Positions 17,486 to 26,839 of a stretch of DNA of 64,000 nucleotides are shown here, piece by piece. The notes beneath the pieces are model-generated. The model ran no database searches. It had not been told where the DNA came from and saw only the letters and a program-made list of their open reading frames with translations. Both the position numbers and the translations under genes were made by a program. Source of the DNA: Sideroxydans lithotrophicus. Lineage in GTDB: Bacteria > Pseudomonadota > Gammaproteobacteria > Burkholderiales > Gallionellaceae. Positions within the stretch are counted from its first letter, which is position 1, and each line of letters starts with the position of its first letter. The DNA lies in assembly GCA_020723185.1 (NCBI GenBank), contig DYJI01000004.1, positions 216,722 to 280,721 on the forward strand, read 5' to 3'.

Positions 17486-18118
17486 ATGCAACGCAAACAA
17501 TCCGGCTTCACCTTGATCGAGATCGCCATCACCATGGCGATCGTCGGCCTGATCATCACACTGACGATCAAAGGGCGGGAGATGGTGGAGAATTCGCGGG
17601 CCAAGAGCCTCGCCAACGACTTCCGAGATATCCAGGTGGCGCTGTTCGGTTATCAGGATCGTTTTCGCGCATTGCCGGGTGACGACCCTTCCGCCTCGGC
17701 GAACCTTGCACCGAGCGCTTCTTCCATACACGACGGCAACGGCAATCAGCACATCGAAGGCGATCTGAACACCTATCTGAGCGAGTCTTTCTTCCTCTGG
17801 CAGCATGTCCGACTGGCGGGGTTCTTGCAGGGGATAACGAACGCCGAAGCGAGCGGTTATGTTCCGCTCAACACATCAGGGGGGAGTCTGGGGGTCGCCG
17901 ACATCAGCAATGCGCCCATTACCGGCATGAGCGGTGGTTACATCATCTGCTCGGACAACATCTCGGGACGCTTGGTCAAGCAATTGGACATGATGCTGGA
18001 TGACGGCTTTACGACCAAAGGGGCGATGCTGGTCTCTCACGCGAACACTGGCGGCGACCCTATCCCGTCGAGGAACATCATCGAGCGCGATTTCTATCTG
18101 GCCTGTCTGAGCGTCTGA
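17486..18118 (+). CDS. Type IV pilin-like protein, paralogue of the preceding pseudopilin
   Basis: 210 residues. Leader MQRKQSG, then FTLIEIAITMAIVGLIITLT, and YQDRFRALPGDDPSA at about 57-71. SESFFLWQHVRLAGF, PITGMSGGYIICSDN and VKQLDMMLDDG align with the equivalent segments of the neighbouring pseudopilin, so the two arose by duplication. The C-terminus (FYLACLSV) again carries a Cys. The start is set by the prepilin leader; GAGG at 17470 is a weak ribosome-binding site. It has its own sigma-54-type promoter and converges on the antiporter gene 18 bases away. Confidence 0.86.
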   Translation: MQRKQSGFTLIEIAITMAIVGLIITLTIKGREMVENSRAKSLANDFRDIQVALFGYQDRFRALPGDDPSASANLAPSASSIHDGNGNQHIEGDLNTYLSESFFLWQHVRLAGFLQGITNAEASGYVPLNTSGGSLGVADISNAPITGMSGGYIICSDNISGRLVKQLDMMLDDGFTTKGAMLVSHANTGGDPIPSRNIIERDFYLACLSV

Positions 18119-18136
18119 ATACCCGCTGGCCCAGCA

Positions 18137-20107
18137 TCAACCTTGCCGCAGTCTTTTCTCGGCGGCCTCCAGCATCATGGGCTGCCCCAGCAACATCAGC
18201 ACATCGCCCGCGCGCAACAACATATCGTCTGAAGGCTCGCTCCCTAACAGGTTGTGGCGGCGCACGCCGTTGACTTCGATGTTGAGCTCCGAAAATTTCA
18301 GATCCCCCAGCCGCATGCCGACCGCCCTGTCCTGCTCTTGCAGCATGACGCTCTGGAAGCGCGGCTGGATGCTGTCCGTCTCTTCACCGATCTCATCGCG
18401 CGGCGTGCGCAGATAGCCACTGAACATGCTGTAGCGCTTCGCGCGCGCCTCCTGCACGCGGCGCACCACGCGGCTGAGCGGGATGCCGGCCATCAACAAG
18501 GCCTGCGAGGCAAGCATGACGCTGCCCTCCAGCACTTCTGCCACCACTTCAGTTGCGCCGGCTTTCTTGAGCACCTCTACATTGCTGTCATCGGACGTGC
18601 GCACGATGACCGGCATATCAGGACGATCCTGCTGGATGTGGCGCAATATCCTGAGCGCGGAGTGCTTGTCGTCGTATGTGATGACCAGCGCCTTGGCGCG
18701 CATCAACCCCGCCGCCTGCAACACCTCATGCTTGGCGGCATCGCCGTACACGACGCGCTCACCCGATGCGCTGGCTTCATGCACACGGCGTGAATCAAGG
18801 TCGAGCGCGATGAAATTCACCTTTTCATTCTTCAGGAACGCAGCCAGCGCCTGCCCGCTGCGCCCGTACCCGCAGATGATCACATGCCGGTTGGTGCTCA
18901 TGCTCTGGACGGCGATCTGGTGCATCTGCATGGCGCTGTTCATCCATTCTTCCGGCGAGATGCGGCGCACGATGGCCTCGGCATGCTGGATCAGGAACGG
19001 TGCGATCATCATGGAGACCAGCATGGCCGCCAGCACGTTCTGCATCACGTCATGCGGCAGGAGATTGGCACCGCCGGTAAGGGTCAGCAGCACGAAACCG
19101 AATTCGCCCGCCTGTGCCAGCCCGAGGCCGGTACGCAAGGCAGGGCCCCAGTCCCCGGAGAACGCACGCACCAGCAGTGCCACCACCAAGGCCTTGAACG
19201 GTACCAGGATCAGCAACAGCAACAGTATCCACGCCCAGCCGTCGATCAGCGCCTGCATGTCCAGCATCATGCCGATGGTGACGAAGAACAGACCGAGCAG
19301 CACGTCACGGAACGGCTTGATGTCCTCTTCCACCTGGTAGCGGTATTCCGTCTCAGAGATCAGCATGCCCGCGACGAAGGCTCCCAGCGCCATGGACAGG
19401 CCGCTCTGTTCGGTGACCCAGGCCAGACCGAGGGTGAACAACAACACGTTCAGCATGAACAGTTCGGAAGATTTCTGGCGCGCGACCAGATGGAACCATG
19501 GCCGCAACAAACGCTGGCCGAAGGTGAGCAGCGCGGTCAGCACCAGGATCGCTTTCAATGCCGCGTAGGCCAGCGTGGACGAGAGATTGCCATCCTGCGA
19601 CGCCAGCGCCGGTATCAGGATGATGAGCGGCACCACGGCCAGATCCTGGAACAGCAGCACGCCCATGATCTTCTGGCCGTGCGGCGTGTTCAGCTCGGCA
19701 CGTTCCACCAGCATCTTGCTGACGATGGCCGTGGAGGACATGGCCATGATGCCGCCCAGCGCCAGCCCCGCCGCCCAGCCCAGATCGAAGAACAGCGACG
19801 TAAGCATGACCAGCAACATGGTGGCGACCACCTGCGCGGTGCCCAGGCCGAACACCAGCCGTTGCATGGCGCGCAAGCGGGCAAGGCTGAATTCCAGACC
19901 GATGCTGAACATCAGGAACACCACGCCGAATTCGGCGAGGTGGCGCGTCTCCGGCGCATCGGGGATCCAGCCCAGCGCATGCGGGCCGATCAGCACGCCG
20001 ACGATGAGATAGCCGAGCATGGCAGGCAGGTGCAGCGAGCGGAACAGCACCACCACCAGCACGGCGACGGCGAGCAGAATGAGCAGGAGTTGCAACGAAT
20101 CGTTCAT
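18137..20107 (-). CDS. Kef/CPA2-type monovalent cation:proton antiporter
   Basis: 656 residues. The N-terminal 385 or so residues hold 12-13 membrane helices of the Na/H-exchanger type (LPAMLGYLIVGVLIGP, FLMFSIGLEFSL). A TrkA-N/RCK domain at about 405-520 has the Rossmann motif HVIICGYGRSGQALAAFL. A TrkA-C domain closes the protein at about 575-650. E. coli KefB/KefC and YbaL share this order; KefC exports K+ when glutathione adducts bind the RCK domain. The ancillary KefF/G subunit is not adjacent. Transported ion is inferred from family (K+ or Na+ against H+). Confidence 0.9.
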   Translation of the reverse strand: MNDSLQLLLILLAVAVLVVVLFRSLHLPAMLGYLIVGVLIGPHALGWIPDAPETRHLAEFGVVFLMFSIGLEFSLARLRAMQRLVFGLGTAQVVATMLLVMLTSLFFDLGWAAGLALGGIMAMSSTAIVSKMLVERAELNTPHGQKIMGVLLFQDLAVVPLIILIPALASQDGNLSSTLAYAALKAILVLTALLTFGQRLLRPWFHLVARQKSSELFMLNVLLFTLGLAWVTEQSGLSMALGAFVAGMLISETEYRYQVEEDIKPFRDVLLGLFFVTIGMMLDMQALIDGWAWILLLLLILVPFKALVVALLVRAFSGDWGPALRTGLGLAQAGEFGFVLLTLTGGANLLPHDVMQNVLAAMLVSMMIAPFLIQHAEAIVRRISPEEWMNSAMQMHQIAVQSMSTNRHVIICGYGRSGQALAAFLKNEKVNFIALDLDSRRVHEASASGERVVYGDAAKHEVLQAAGLMRAKALVITYDDKHSALRILRHIQQDRPDMPVIVRTSDDSNVEVLKKAGATEVVAEVLEGSVMLASQALLMAGIPLSRVVRRVQEARAKRYSMFSGYLRTPRDEIGEETDSIQPRFQSVMLQEQDRAVGMRLGDLKFSELNIEVNGVRRHNLLGSEPSDDMLLRAGDVLMLLGQPMMLEAAEKRLRQG

Positions 20108-20168
20108 GCGGCTGATGATGCCCTAACTTTTGCAAGTTTCAAAATCGTTCTCGGTCTGGATAGCGGCA

Positions 20169-20197
20169 AAGACACGACTGGGTTGTTCACCTATAAT
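20169..20197 (+). promoter_or_regulatory. Predicted promoter of the kdsD-lpt operon
   Basis: AAGACA (20169-20174, GACA matching) is followed after 17 bases by a consensus TATAAT at 20192-20197 and then TCGCGCC. The -10 ends only 7 bases before the kdsD ATG, so the transcript would start at or next to the start codon. Confidence 0.65.
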
Positions 20198-20204
20198 TCG
20201 CGCC

Positions 20205-21191
20205 ATGAACAAACCGACTCCCGCCGCCCCGCACGCGCTCGAACTCGCGCGCCGCGTACTGACCATAGAAGCCGATGCCCTCAAAGCGCTGGCTGACCGG
20301 GTCGACTCGAACTTCCTCGATGCCATCAATCTGATCCTCGCCTGCAAAGGCAGGGTGATTGTGAGCGGCATGGGCAAGTCCGGGCATATCGCACGCAAGA
20401 TCGCGGCCACCTTCTCCAGCACCGGCACACCGGCCTATTTCGTCCATCCGGGCGAGGCCAGCCACGGCGACCTCGGCATGGTGACGCAGGATGATGTGTT
20501 CATCGGCATCTCCTACTCGGGCGAGAGCGAGGAGTTGCTGACCATCGTCCCGGTGCTGAAGCGTCAGGGGGCGAAACTCATCAGCCTGACCGGCAATCCG
20601 AAGTCCAGTCTTGCGCTGGAGGCGGATGTGCACCTGAACGGCGCGGTGGCGCAGGAGGCCTGTCCCATGGGACTGGCTCCGACCGCCAGCACCACGGCGG
20701 CCCTCGCACTGGGCGATGCGCTGGCTGTCGCACTGCTGGATGCCAAGGGCTTTGGCGAAGCGGATTTCGCCCGCTCCCACCCCGGCGGCAGTCTGGGGCG
20801 ACGCCTGCTCACCCACGTTCGCGACATCATGCACAGCCATGCCAGCATCCCCATGGTGCCGGAAGACGCGACACTGGCTCAGGCGGTGCTGGAGATCTCC
20901 CGCAAGGGTCTGGGCATGACCGGCATCGTCGATAAAAACCATAAGCTGCTGGGCATCTATACCGACGGCGACCTGCGCCGAACACTGGAAAAGAAGCTGG
21001 ATTTCAACACCACCCCGGTGAGCGCGGTGATGTCGAAGACGCCGCGCACGGTCGGCCCCGACGCGCTCGCCGTTGAAGCGGTGCAGATGATGGAGCAGTA
21101 CAACATCACCCAGTTGCTGGTGGTCGATGCGAACAAGAAAGTACTGGGCGCGCTGAACATGCACGACCTGCTGAAAGCGAAAGTCATCTGA
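20205..21191 (+). CDS. kdsD: D-arabinose 5-phosphate isomerase
   Basis: 328 residues, the KdsD/KpsF size. It converts ribulose 5-phosphate to arabinose 5-phosphate, the first committed step to KDO. An N-terminal SIS domain (about 40-190) carries GKGRVIVSGMGKSGHIARK-type sugar-phosphate-binding residues and HPGEASHGDLGM; two CBS domains follow at about 210-265 and 275-328. No Shine-Dalgarno is visible, and the promoter predicts a leaderless mRNA. An in-frame ATG at 20130 lies upstream of that promoter and is rejected. It overlaps kdsC by one base (TGATG). Confidence 0.97.
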   Translation: MNKPTPAAPHALELARRVLTIEADALKALADRVDSNFLDAINLILACKGRVIVSGMGKSGHIARKIAATFSSTGTPAYFVHPGEASHGDLGMVTQDDVFIGISYSGESEELLTIVPVLKRQGAKLISLTGNPKSSLALEADVHLNGAVAQEACPMGLAPTASTTAALALGDALAVALLDAKGFGEADFARSHPGGSLGRRLLTHVRDIMHSHASIPMVPEDATLAQAVLEISRKGLGMTGIVDKNHKLLGIYTDGDLRRTLEKKLDFNTTPVSAVMSKTPRTVGPDALAVEAVQMMEQYNITQLLVVDANKKVLGALNMHDLLKAKVI

Positions 21192-21715
21192 TGTCACTGA
21201 CAGACCGCATCAAACCGCTGCGCCTGATCGCCTTCGATGTGGATGGCGTGCTGACCGACGGCGGGCTTTTCCTTTCCGATTCCGGCGAGGAGTTCAAACG
21301 CTTCAACTCACTCGACGGGCACGGCATGAAGATGCTCAAGGCCAGCGGCGTGGAGCTCGCCATCATCACCGGGCGGACCTCGCGCTGTGTCGAGCTGCGC
21401 GCGAAGAACCTGGGCATCACCCGGCTCTATCAGGGTGTGGAGGACAAATATGCCGCCATGCAGTCTCTGCTGGCAGACTTGAGGATACCCCCCGCAGCCG
21501 CCGCGTTCATGGGCGACGACGTGATCGACCTGCCGGTGATGCGCAACGTCGGCGTGTCGTTCAGTGTCCCCGATGCGCCGCAATGCGTGCGTGACCGCGC
21601 CGATTATGTGAGCCAGCGTGCCGGCGGCCACGGTGCCGTGCGCGAGATCTGCGAACTGGTCATGTCGGCACAGGGCACGCTCGAGGCACAACTCGCGCCC
21701 TTCCTGGATCGATGA
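21191..21715 (+). CDS. kdsC: KDO 8-phosphate phosphatase
   Basis: 174 residues, a HAD-superfamily C0-type phosphatase that dephosphorylates KDO 8-phosphate. Motif I is FDVDGVLTDG, motif II lies in IITGRTS, and motif IV is AAFMGDDVIDLPVM. The Lys motif is in VEDKYAAM. Cytoplasmic and usually tetrameric. It is translationally coupled to kdsD before it and lptC after it (ATGA), giving the standard KDO/LPS-export gene order. Confidence 0.97.
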   Translation: MSLTDRIKPLRLIAFDVDGVLTDGGLFLSDSGEEFKRFNSLDGHGMKMLKASGVELAIITGRTSRCVELRAKNLGITRLYQGVEDKYAAMQSLLADLRIPPAAAAFMGDDVIDLPVMRNVGVSFSVPDAPQCVRDRADYVSQRAGGHGAVREICELVMSAQGTLEAQLAPFLDR

Positions 21716-22296
21716 GCCAGCTCTCTTTCGTCAATCGCTTGCGTGCCTGGCTGCCATTGCTGCCCGTCCTGGCGCTGCTGCTCGGCAGTTACTGGCTGAA
21801 CCTGCAAGTCCAGCCCGTGGAGCCGGCCACCGGTGCCCTGCGCCACGATGTCGACTTCGTGGTCTACGGGTTGCGCTCGACCGCGCTGAACACGGAAGGG
21901 CAGCCCCGCTTCACACTGCTCACGGAAAAGATGTGGCACTACCCGGATGATGACACCACCCACATGAAAACCCCCATCCTGACCAGCTTCTTCAAGGACC
22001 AGCCCCCCACCAGGATCGATGCGCAAAGCGGCATGCTCAGCAGCAAAGGCGAAGAGGTAAAGCTGCATGAGGATGTCCACATATTCAGACCGGGGAGATC
22101 GCCGGCACAGGACCAGCACTTCAATACCGAATATCTGCGCGTACTGCCGGACGATGGCTGGGCGGAGACGAATTTCCCGGTGTTGATGTTCGACCGTTAC
22201 AACACCATCCATGCCGTCGGCATGGAGCTGGACAACGGAGCACGTACCGTGAGATTCCTGCAACAAGTCCGAGCCGTCCATGAAAAGAACGACTAA
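21712..22296 (+). CDS. lptC: LPS export protein LptC
   Basis: 194 residues. One N-terminal membrane anchor (about 10-27: AWLPLLPVLALLLGSYWL), then a periplasmic beta-jellyroll domain. LptC receives LPS from the LptB2FG transporter and passes it to LptA. Sequence such as VDFVVYGLRSTALNTEGQPR fits the family. It overlaps kdsC by 4 bases and lptA by 17. LptF and LptG are not in this window. Confidence 0.93.
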   Translation: MSQLSFVNRLRAWLPLLPVLALLLGSYWLNLQVQPVEPATGALRHDVDFVVYGLRSTALNTEGQPRFTLLTEKMWHYPDDDTTHMKTPILTSFFKDQPPTRIDAQSGMLSSKGEEVKLHEDVHIFRPGRSPAQDQHFNTEYLRVLPDDGWAETNFPVLMFDRYNTIHAVGMELDNGARTVRFLQQVRAVHEKND

Positions 22297-22873
22297 GCAG
22301 CTGCTGCTCATCCCTTTCCTGCTCTGCGCCCCAAGCGTCATGGCGGAACAGGCAGACCGCGACAAACCCGTGCATCTGGAGGCCAATCAGGTGCTGATAG
22401 ACGACGCGCGCCAATTCAAGAGCTTTGAAGGCCGTGTCCAGTTGATACAGGGAACTTTGAACATCCAGGCAGACCGCATAGATGTTCGCGAGGACAAGGA
22501 CGGCTATCAACACCTCACCGCCATCGGGCATCCGGCCAAATTCCGCCAGCGCTATGAGGGCAGCGAGGAGTATGCGGAAGGCTACGGCGAAAGGATCGAA
22601 TACGACACCCGCGCCGAGACCGTGGACTTTTACGACCGCGCCCGCGTCAAGCGCGGACAGGACGAAGTCCAGGGAGCGCACATCACCTACAGCACCAAGA
22701 CGGAAGTGTTCAGCGCGCGCGGCGATGAAGCTTCACAAAAGACCGGCAACGACCGGGTGCGCGCCGTGATACAACCCAAGCGGGACAAATCACCGGCGGC
22801 ATCCGCCCCGGCAAGCACACTGACCATACAACCCAGCGAGAACCTGTCCACCCCTGCCTCGCAAAGACACTGA
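22280..22873 (+). CDS. lptA: LPS periplasmic bridge protein LptA
   Basis: 197 residues with a signal peptide ([22 protein letters not shown]). The OstA/LptA repeat fold is shown by [32 protein letters not shown] and [21 protein letters not shown]. LptA oligomers form the periplasmic bridge for LPS between LptC and LptD. The last 40 residues are a Lys/Ser/Ala/Pro-rich tail not needed for the fold. Co-transcribed with lptC and lptB. Confidence 0.95.
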   Translation: MKRTTKQLLLIPFLLCAPSVMAEQADRDKPVHLEANQVLIDDARQFKSFEGRVQLIQGTLNIQADRIDVREDKDGYQHLTAIGHPAKFRQRYEGSEEYAEGYGERIEYDTRAETVDFYDRARVKRGQDEVQGAHITYSTKTEVFSARGDEASQKTGNDRVRAVIQPKRDKSPAASAPASTLTIQPSENLSTPASQRH

Positions 22874-22874
22874 C

Positions 22875-23597
22875 ATGAGCGAACTCCGTACCGAATCCCT
22901 GAAGAAGACCTACCGTGCCCGTACCGTGGTGCAGGATGCCTCGCTGCATGTCAGCAGCGGCGAGGTGGTCGGTCTGCTGGGCCCGAACGGCGCGGGCAAG
23001 ACCACCACCTTCTACATGATCGTCGGCCTGGTCGCCGCCGACGGCGGAGAGATCACGATAGACGGCGAAAAGGTCACCCATCTGCCCATCCACAGGCGCG
23101 CACGGCTGGGTCTTGCCTATCTGCCGCAGGAGGCTTCCATCTTCCGCCGCATGACCGTCAGCCAGAACATCGAGGCGGTGCTCGAGCTGCATGATTATTC
23201 CCCGGAAGAGCAGTCGCAGCGTCTTGAAGCGCTGCTGAACGACCTGCACATCACCCACATCCGCAACAACCCGGCGATCAGCCTCTCCGGCGGCGAGCGG
23301 CGGCGCGTCGAGATCGCGCGCGCGCTGGCCACCGACCCGCGCTTCATCCTGCTGGACGAGCCCTTCGCCGGCGTAGACCCCATCGCCGTGCTGGACATCC
23401 AGAAGATCATCCGCTTCCTCAAGGAGCGCGATATCGGCGTGCTGATCACCGACCACAACGTGCGCGAGACGCTGGGCATCTGCGACCGCGCCTACATCAT
23501 CAATGCCGGCTCGGTGATGGCGGAAGGCACGCCGGAGGAAATCATCTATAATGAGGGCGTGAGGAAGGTGTATCTGGGCGAGAACTTCAAGCTATAA
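22875..23597 (+). CDS. lptB: LPS transport ATPase LptB
   Basis: 240 residues (E. coli 241). The ATPase of the LptB2FG exporter at the cytoplasmic face of the inner membrane. Walker A is GPNGAGKTT, the Q-loop lies in LPQEASIF, the ABC signature is LSGGERRR, Walker B is [13 protein letters not shown], and the switch His is in ITDHNVRET. It starts 1 base after lptA and is followed by rpoN after 29 bases, the order found across Proteobacteria. Confidence 0.98.
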   Translation: MSELRTESLKKTYRARTVVQDASLHVSSGEVVGLLGPNGAGKTTTFYMIVGLVAADGGEITIDGEKVTHLPIHRRARLGLAYLPQEASIFRRMTVSQNIEAVLELHDYSPEEQSQRLEALLNDLHITHIRNNPAISLSGGERRRVEIARALATDPRFILLDEPFAGVDPIAVLDIQKIIRFLKERDIGVLITDHNVRETLGICDRAYIINAGSVMAEGTPEEIIYNEGVRKVYLGENFKL

Positions 23598-23626
23598 GAA
23601 GCGCCGCCCCTCACCAGACACCCAAG

Positions 23627-25051
23627 ATGAAACCCGCTCTCCAACTCCGTCAATCCCAACAGCTCCTGCTCACACCGCAGTTGCAGCAAGCGATCAAGCT
23701 GTTGCAGCTCTCCACATTGGAGATCAATCAGGAAGCCGCGCGCCTGCTGGACGAGAACCCTTTGCTGGAACGGATAGACGACACCGCCAACCAGACCTAC
23801 AGCGGCAGTAATGACACTGGCACGCAGGTGACTGAACGCACGGAAAGCTCGACCACCGAGAGCCCGGCCAACGACGATACGCCGGAGTGGGGTGAACAGA
23901 ACTTCAGCCATGCGGCAAACAGCAGCCCGGATGACGAGGATGACGGTTATCAGGAAGTCGCTTCCGATCGTCCCAACCTGCGCGAGCATCTGCTTTGGCA
24001 GCTGAACATGAGCCTGCTGGACGAACGCGACAAGAAGATCATCGGCCTGCTCATCGACGCGCTGGACGAGAACGCCTACCTGGCCCAACCCCTGGAAGAG
24101 ATCGTGGAGATCTTCCCGGAGGAGCTGGATATCACGCTGGACGATCTGGAGACCGCGCTGGTGCAGTTGCAGCATCTGGATGCGCCCGGCATCGGCGCGC
24201 GCGACCTGCGCGAATGCCTGACGCTGCAGCTTCAGGCGATCCCCGAAGACGTGCCGGGACGGGATATGGCCTTGCGCATCGTGGGCGAACATCTGGACTT
24301 GCTGGCCGCACGCGACTTTTCCAGGCTGAAACGTCTGTTGCGTTGCGATGACGATGCCTTGCGCACCGCGCAGGATCTGATCGTGCATCTGCAACCCAAA
24401 CCCGGTATGGCATTCGAGCATCGTGCGGCCGACTATGTGGTGCCAGATGTGCTGGTGGAGAAGGTCGGCGGTATCTGGAAGGCACGCCTAAATCCTGAAG
24501 CCATGCCGCGCCTGCGTATCAACCAGGTGTATGCCAACATCCTGCAGCAGCGCGGCGATGCCAGCGCGCAGGGCATGGCGACGCAGTTGCAGGAAGCGCG
24601 CTGGTTCATCAAGAACCTGCAGCAGCGTTTCGAGACCATCCTGCGCGTGGCACAGGCCATCGCGCAGCGCCAGCGCCAGTTCTTCGAGCACGGCGACATC
24701 GCCATGCGGCCGCTGGTGCTGCGCGAGATCGCCGAGCAGCTCGAACTGCACGAATCCACCATCTCGCGCGTGACCACACAGAAGTTCATGCTCACCCCGC
24801 GCGGCATCTACGAATTCAAGTATTTCTTTGGCAGCGGTCTGGCCACCGATGCGGGGGGGGCTTGTTCCTCCACCGCCATCCGTGCCCTTATCAAACAGAT
24901 GGTTAGCGAGGAAGATACTCGCCAACCCCTGTCCGATAGCCGCATGTCTGAAATCCTGGCACAGCAGGGCATTATCGTCGCCCGCCGTACCGTGGCAAAA
25001 TACCGGGAATCCATGAACATCCTCCCGGTCAACCTTCGTAAATCACTCTAA
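23627..25051 (+). CDS. rpoN: RNA polymerase sigma-54 factor
   Basis: 474 residues. Region I is the Gln/Leu-rich activator-interaction segment (LQLRQSQQLLLTPQLQQAIK), followed by an acidic region II (about 55-110), a core-binding region III, a helix-turn-helix (about 365-390) and the RpoN box ARRTVAKYRE at about 451-460. It directs transcription from -24/-12 promoters and needs an AAA+ activator. Two matching promoters precede the pseudopilin genes at 16508 and 17430. The usual partners hpf, ptsN and rapZ follow. Confidence 0.98.
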   Translation: MKPALQLRQSQQLLLTPQLQQAIKLLQLSTLEINQEAARLLDENPLLERIDDTANQTYSGSNDTGTQVTERTESSTTESPANDDTPEWGEQNFSHAANSSPDDEDDGYQEVASDRPNLREHLLWQLNMSLLDERDKKIIGLLIDALDENAYLAQPLEEIVEIFPEELDITLDDLETALVQLQHLDAPGIGARDLRECLTLQLQAIPEDVPGRDMALRIVGEHLDLLAARDFSRLKRLLRCDDDALRTAQDLIVHLQPKPGMAFEHRAADYVVPDVLVEKVGGIWKARLNPEAMPRLRINQVYANILQQRGDASAQGMATQLQEARWFIKNLQQRFETILRVAQAIAQRQRQFFEHGDIAMRPLVLREIAEQLELHESTISRVTTQKFMLTPRGIYEFKYFFGSGLATDAGGACSSTAIRALIKQMVSEEDTRQPLSDSRMSEILAQQGIIVARRTVAKYRESMNILPVNLRKSL

Positions 25052-25068
25052 CCATAAAGGAGCAGGCC

Positions 25069-25392
25069 ATGAACCTCAATCTCACAGGACGCCACATGGA
25101 GATCACTCCCGCGATCCGCGAACATGTGATCGGCAAACTGGACAAGGTCAAACGCCATTTCGACAATGTGATCGACGTGAACGTCATCCTTTCCGTCGAA
25201 AAACTGCAGCAGAAAGCCGAAGCTACGCTCAACATCAGCGGCAAGACGCTGTTTGCCGAGTCCGAGGACGGCAACCTGTACGTCGCCATCGACGCCCTGA
25301 TCGATTCACTGGATCGCCAGGTGCTCAAGCACAAAGAGAAGTTCGAAGCACGTCGTCACGACGATTCGGGCAAACATCAGGCAGCAGAGTGA
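25069..25392 (+). CDS. hpf: Ribosome hibernation-promoting factor (short form)
   Basis: 107 residues, the short HPF/YfiA type. It binds the 30S subunit near the decoding centre and inactivates ribosomes in slow growth. The family pattern is clear: MNLNLTGRHMEITPAIREHV, then a Lys-rich KLDKVKRHF helix and DLYVAID-type segment (NLYVAIDALIDSLDRQ). AAAGGAGC precedes the ATG. It lacks the C-terminal dimerisation domain of long HPF. It follows rpoN by 17 bases; the old name 'sigma-54 modulation protein' comes from this linkage. Confidence 0.96.
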   Translation: MNLNLTGRHMEITPAIREHVIGKLDKVKRHFDNVIDVNVILSVEKLQQKAEATLNISGKTLFAESEDGNLYVAIDALIDSLDRQVLKHKEKFEARRHDDSGKHQAAE

Positions 25393-25430
25393 AACAAGCG
25401 AGGCAGCTCCCAGGCTGCCTCGTTTCATTT
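25391..25430 (+). terminator. Hairpin after hpf, possible weak terminator
   Basis: CGAGGCAGC (25399-25407) and GCTGCCTCG (25414-25422) form a 9-bp stem with a 6-base loop, followed by TTTCATTT. The interrupted T-tract suggests partial termination before ptsN, which starts 12 bases further on. Confidence 0.6.
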
Positions 25431-25441
25431 GGTGAATCAGC

Positions 25442-25897
25442 ATGAGTCTAATCAGCAAGATATTGGCCCCCGACTGCGTGATGCTGGACAGCGAATCCTC
25501 CAGCAAGAAACGCGTCTTCGAGCACGTGGGCATCCTGTTTGAGAACACGCTGGGCATCGCGCGCAGCCAGGTGTTCGACAGCTTGTTCGCGCGCGAGAAG
25601 CTCGGCTCCACCGGACTGGGACAGGGCGTGGCGATCCCGCATGGTCGCGTCAAGGGTCTGCGCGATGCGGCGGCCGCCTTCGTCAAGATGAAGACCCCCA
25701 TCCCGTTCGATGCACCGGATGGCCAGCCGGTGAAATTCATCTTCGTGCTGCTGGTGCCGGAGCGCGCTACCGACCTGCACTTGCAGATACTGGGCGAACT
25801 GGCCCAGATGTTCAGCGAACAGGCCTTCCGTGATCGTCTGGAAGCGACCGACGACCCGACCGAGATGCATCAGCTGTTCAACGACTGGAACCCCTGA
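25442..25897 (+). CDS. ptsN: PTS IIA-like nitrogen-regulatory protein
   Basis: 151 residues, the EIIA-Ntr size. It accepts phosphate from NPr/HPr and regulates K+ transport and nitrogen or carbon responses instead of transporting sugar. The phosphorylated His lies in GVAIPHGRVKG (about residue 66). Other family segments are KKRVFEHVG and FVLLVPE. It is placed between hpf and hprK, as in many Betaproteobacteria. The phosphate donors EI and HPr are not encoded in this window. Confidence 0.95.
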   Translation: MSLISKILAPDCVMLDSESSSKKRVFEHVGILFENTLGIARSQVFDSLFAREKLGSTGLGQGVAIPHGRVKGLRDAAAAFVKMKTPIPFDAPDGQPVKFIFVLLVPERATDLHLQILGELAQMFSEQAFRDRLEATDDPTEMHQLFNDWNP

Positions 25898-25903
25898 TCC
25901 GCC

Positions 25904-26836
25904 GTGGCCCAGGTCAATATCAGGCAGTTGTTCCGCGACAAACAGGAGCGCCTCGGGCTCACCTGGGTCGCCGGTGACGGCTCCGAGCGCACGCTCGACA
26001 GCGAGACCGTCAACGCCTCCAACTGGGGACTGATCGGCCACCTGAACCTGGTGCACCCGAACTGGATCCAGGTGTTGAGCAATACCGAACTGGACTATCT
26101 GCATGATTTCTCTCCCACCGATCTGGCAACGTCGCTCGCAGCCCTTGACCGGCAAAAACCCTCCTGCCTGATCGTCGCCGGCGAGACCGAGATCCCTAAG
26201 GGGCTGATCGATTTCGCCAACCGCACCGAGACGCCGCTGTTCCATTCGCCGCTGGGCAGCGTCCACCTGATGTGGATGGTGCGCCACTACATGGTCAAGG
26301 CGCTGGCCGATTCCGCTTCGCGCCACGGCGTGTTCCTGGACGTGCTGGGTGTCGGCGTGATGATCACCGGCGACAGCGGAGTCGGCAAGAGCGAGCTGGC
26401 TCTGGAGCTCATCACGCGGGGCAACGGCTTGGTCGCGGACGATATCGTCGACCTGTTCCGCATCTCGCCCGAGGCACTGGAAGGTCGCTGCCCGGATCTG
26501 CTGCGCGACCTGCTGGAGGTGCGCGGGCTGGGTATCCTGAACATCCGCACCATGTTCGGCGAGACGGCCGTGCGCCGCAAGAAGAGCCTGAAACTCATCG
26601 TGCATCTGTATCGTCCGCCGCACGACGACCTGAGCAAGCTGGACCGTCTGCCGCAATCCGGCAAGGAAGACATCCTCGGCGTCACCATCAGCAAGGTCGA
26701 GATACCGGTGCTGGCTGGCCGCAACCTCGCCGTGCTGGTCGAAGCCGCCGCACGCAACTTCGTTTTGCAGCAGCGCGGCATCGACACCATGCAGGAATTC
26801 ATCGCGCGGCAGGAACAGCAACTCTCGGGAGACTGA
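25904..26836 (+). CDS. hprK: HPr kinase/phosphorylase
   Basis: 310 residues. It phosphorylates and dephosphorylates a serine of HPr. An N-terminal domain (about 1-130) precedes the catalytic domain with Walker A GDSGVGKSE at about 157-165, then LVADDIVDLFRI, and the C-terminal signature KVEIPVLAGRNLAVLVEAAA. In Proteobacteria HprK links the PTS to regulation rather than sugar uptake. It uses a GTG start 6 bases after ptsN and is followed by rapZ after 3 bases. Confidence 0.96.
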   Translation: MAQVNIRQLFRDKQERLGLTWVAGDGSERTLDSETVNASNWGLIGHLNLVHPNWIQVLSNTELDYLHDFSPTDLATSLAALDRQKPSCLIVAGETEIPKGLIDFANRTETPLFHSPLGSVHLMWMVRHYMVKALADSASRHGVFLDVLGVGVMITGDSGVGKSELALELITRGNGLVADDIVDLFRISPEALEGRCPDLLRDLLEVRGLGILNIRTMFGETAVRRKKSLKLIVHLYRPPHDDLSKLDRLPQSGKEDILGVTISKVEIPVLAGRNLAVLVEAAARNFVLQQRGIDTMQEFIARQEQQLSGD

Positions 26837-26839
26837 GCC

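Noticed and set aside
18884..20296. A 470-codon plus-strand open frame opposite the Kef-type antiporter.
   Set aside because: Antisense shadow of a gene with clear membrane and RCK motifs; it also runs through the kdsD promoter.
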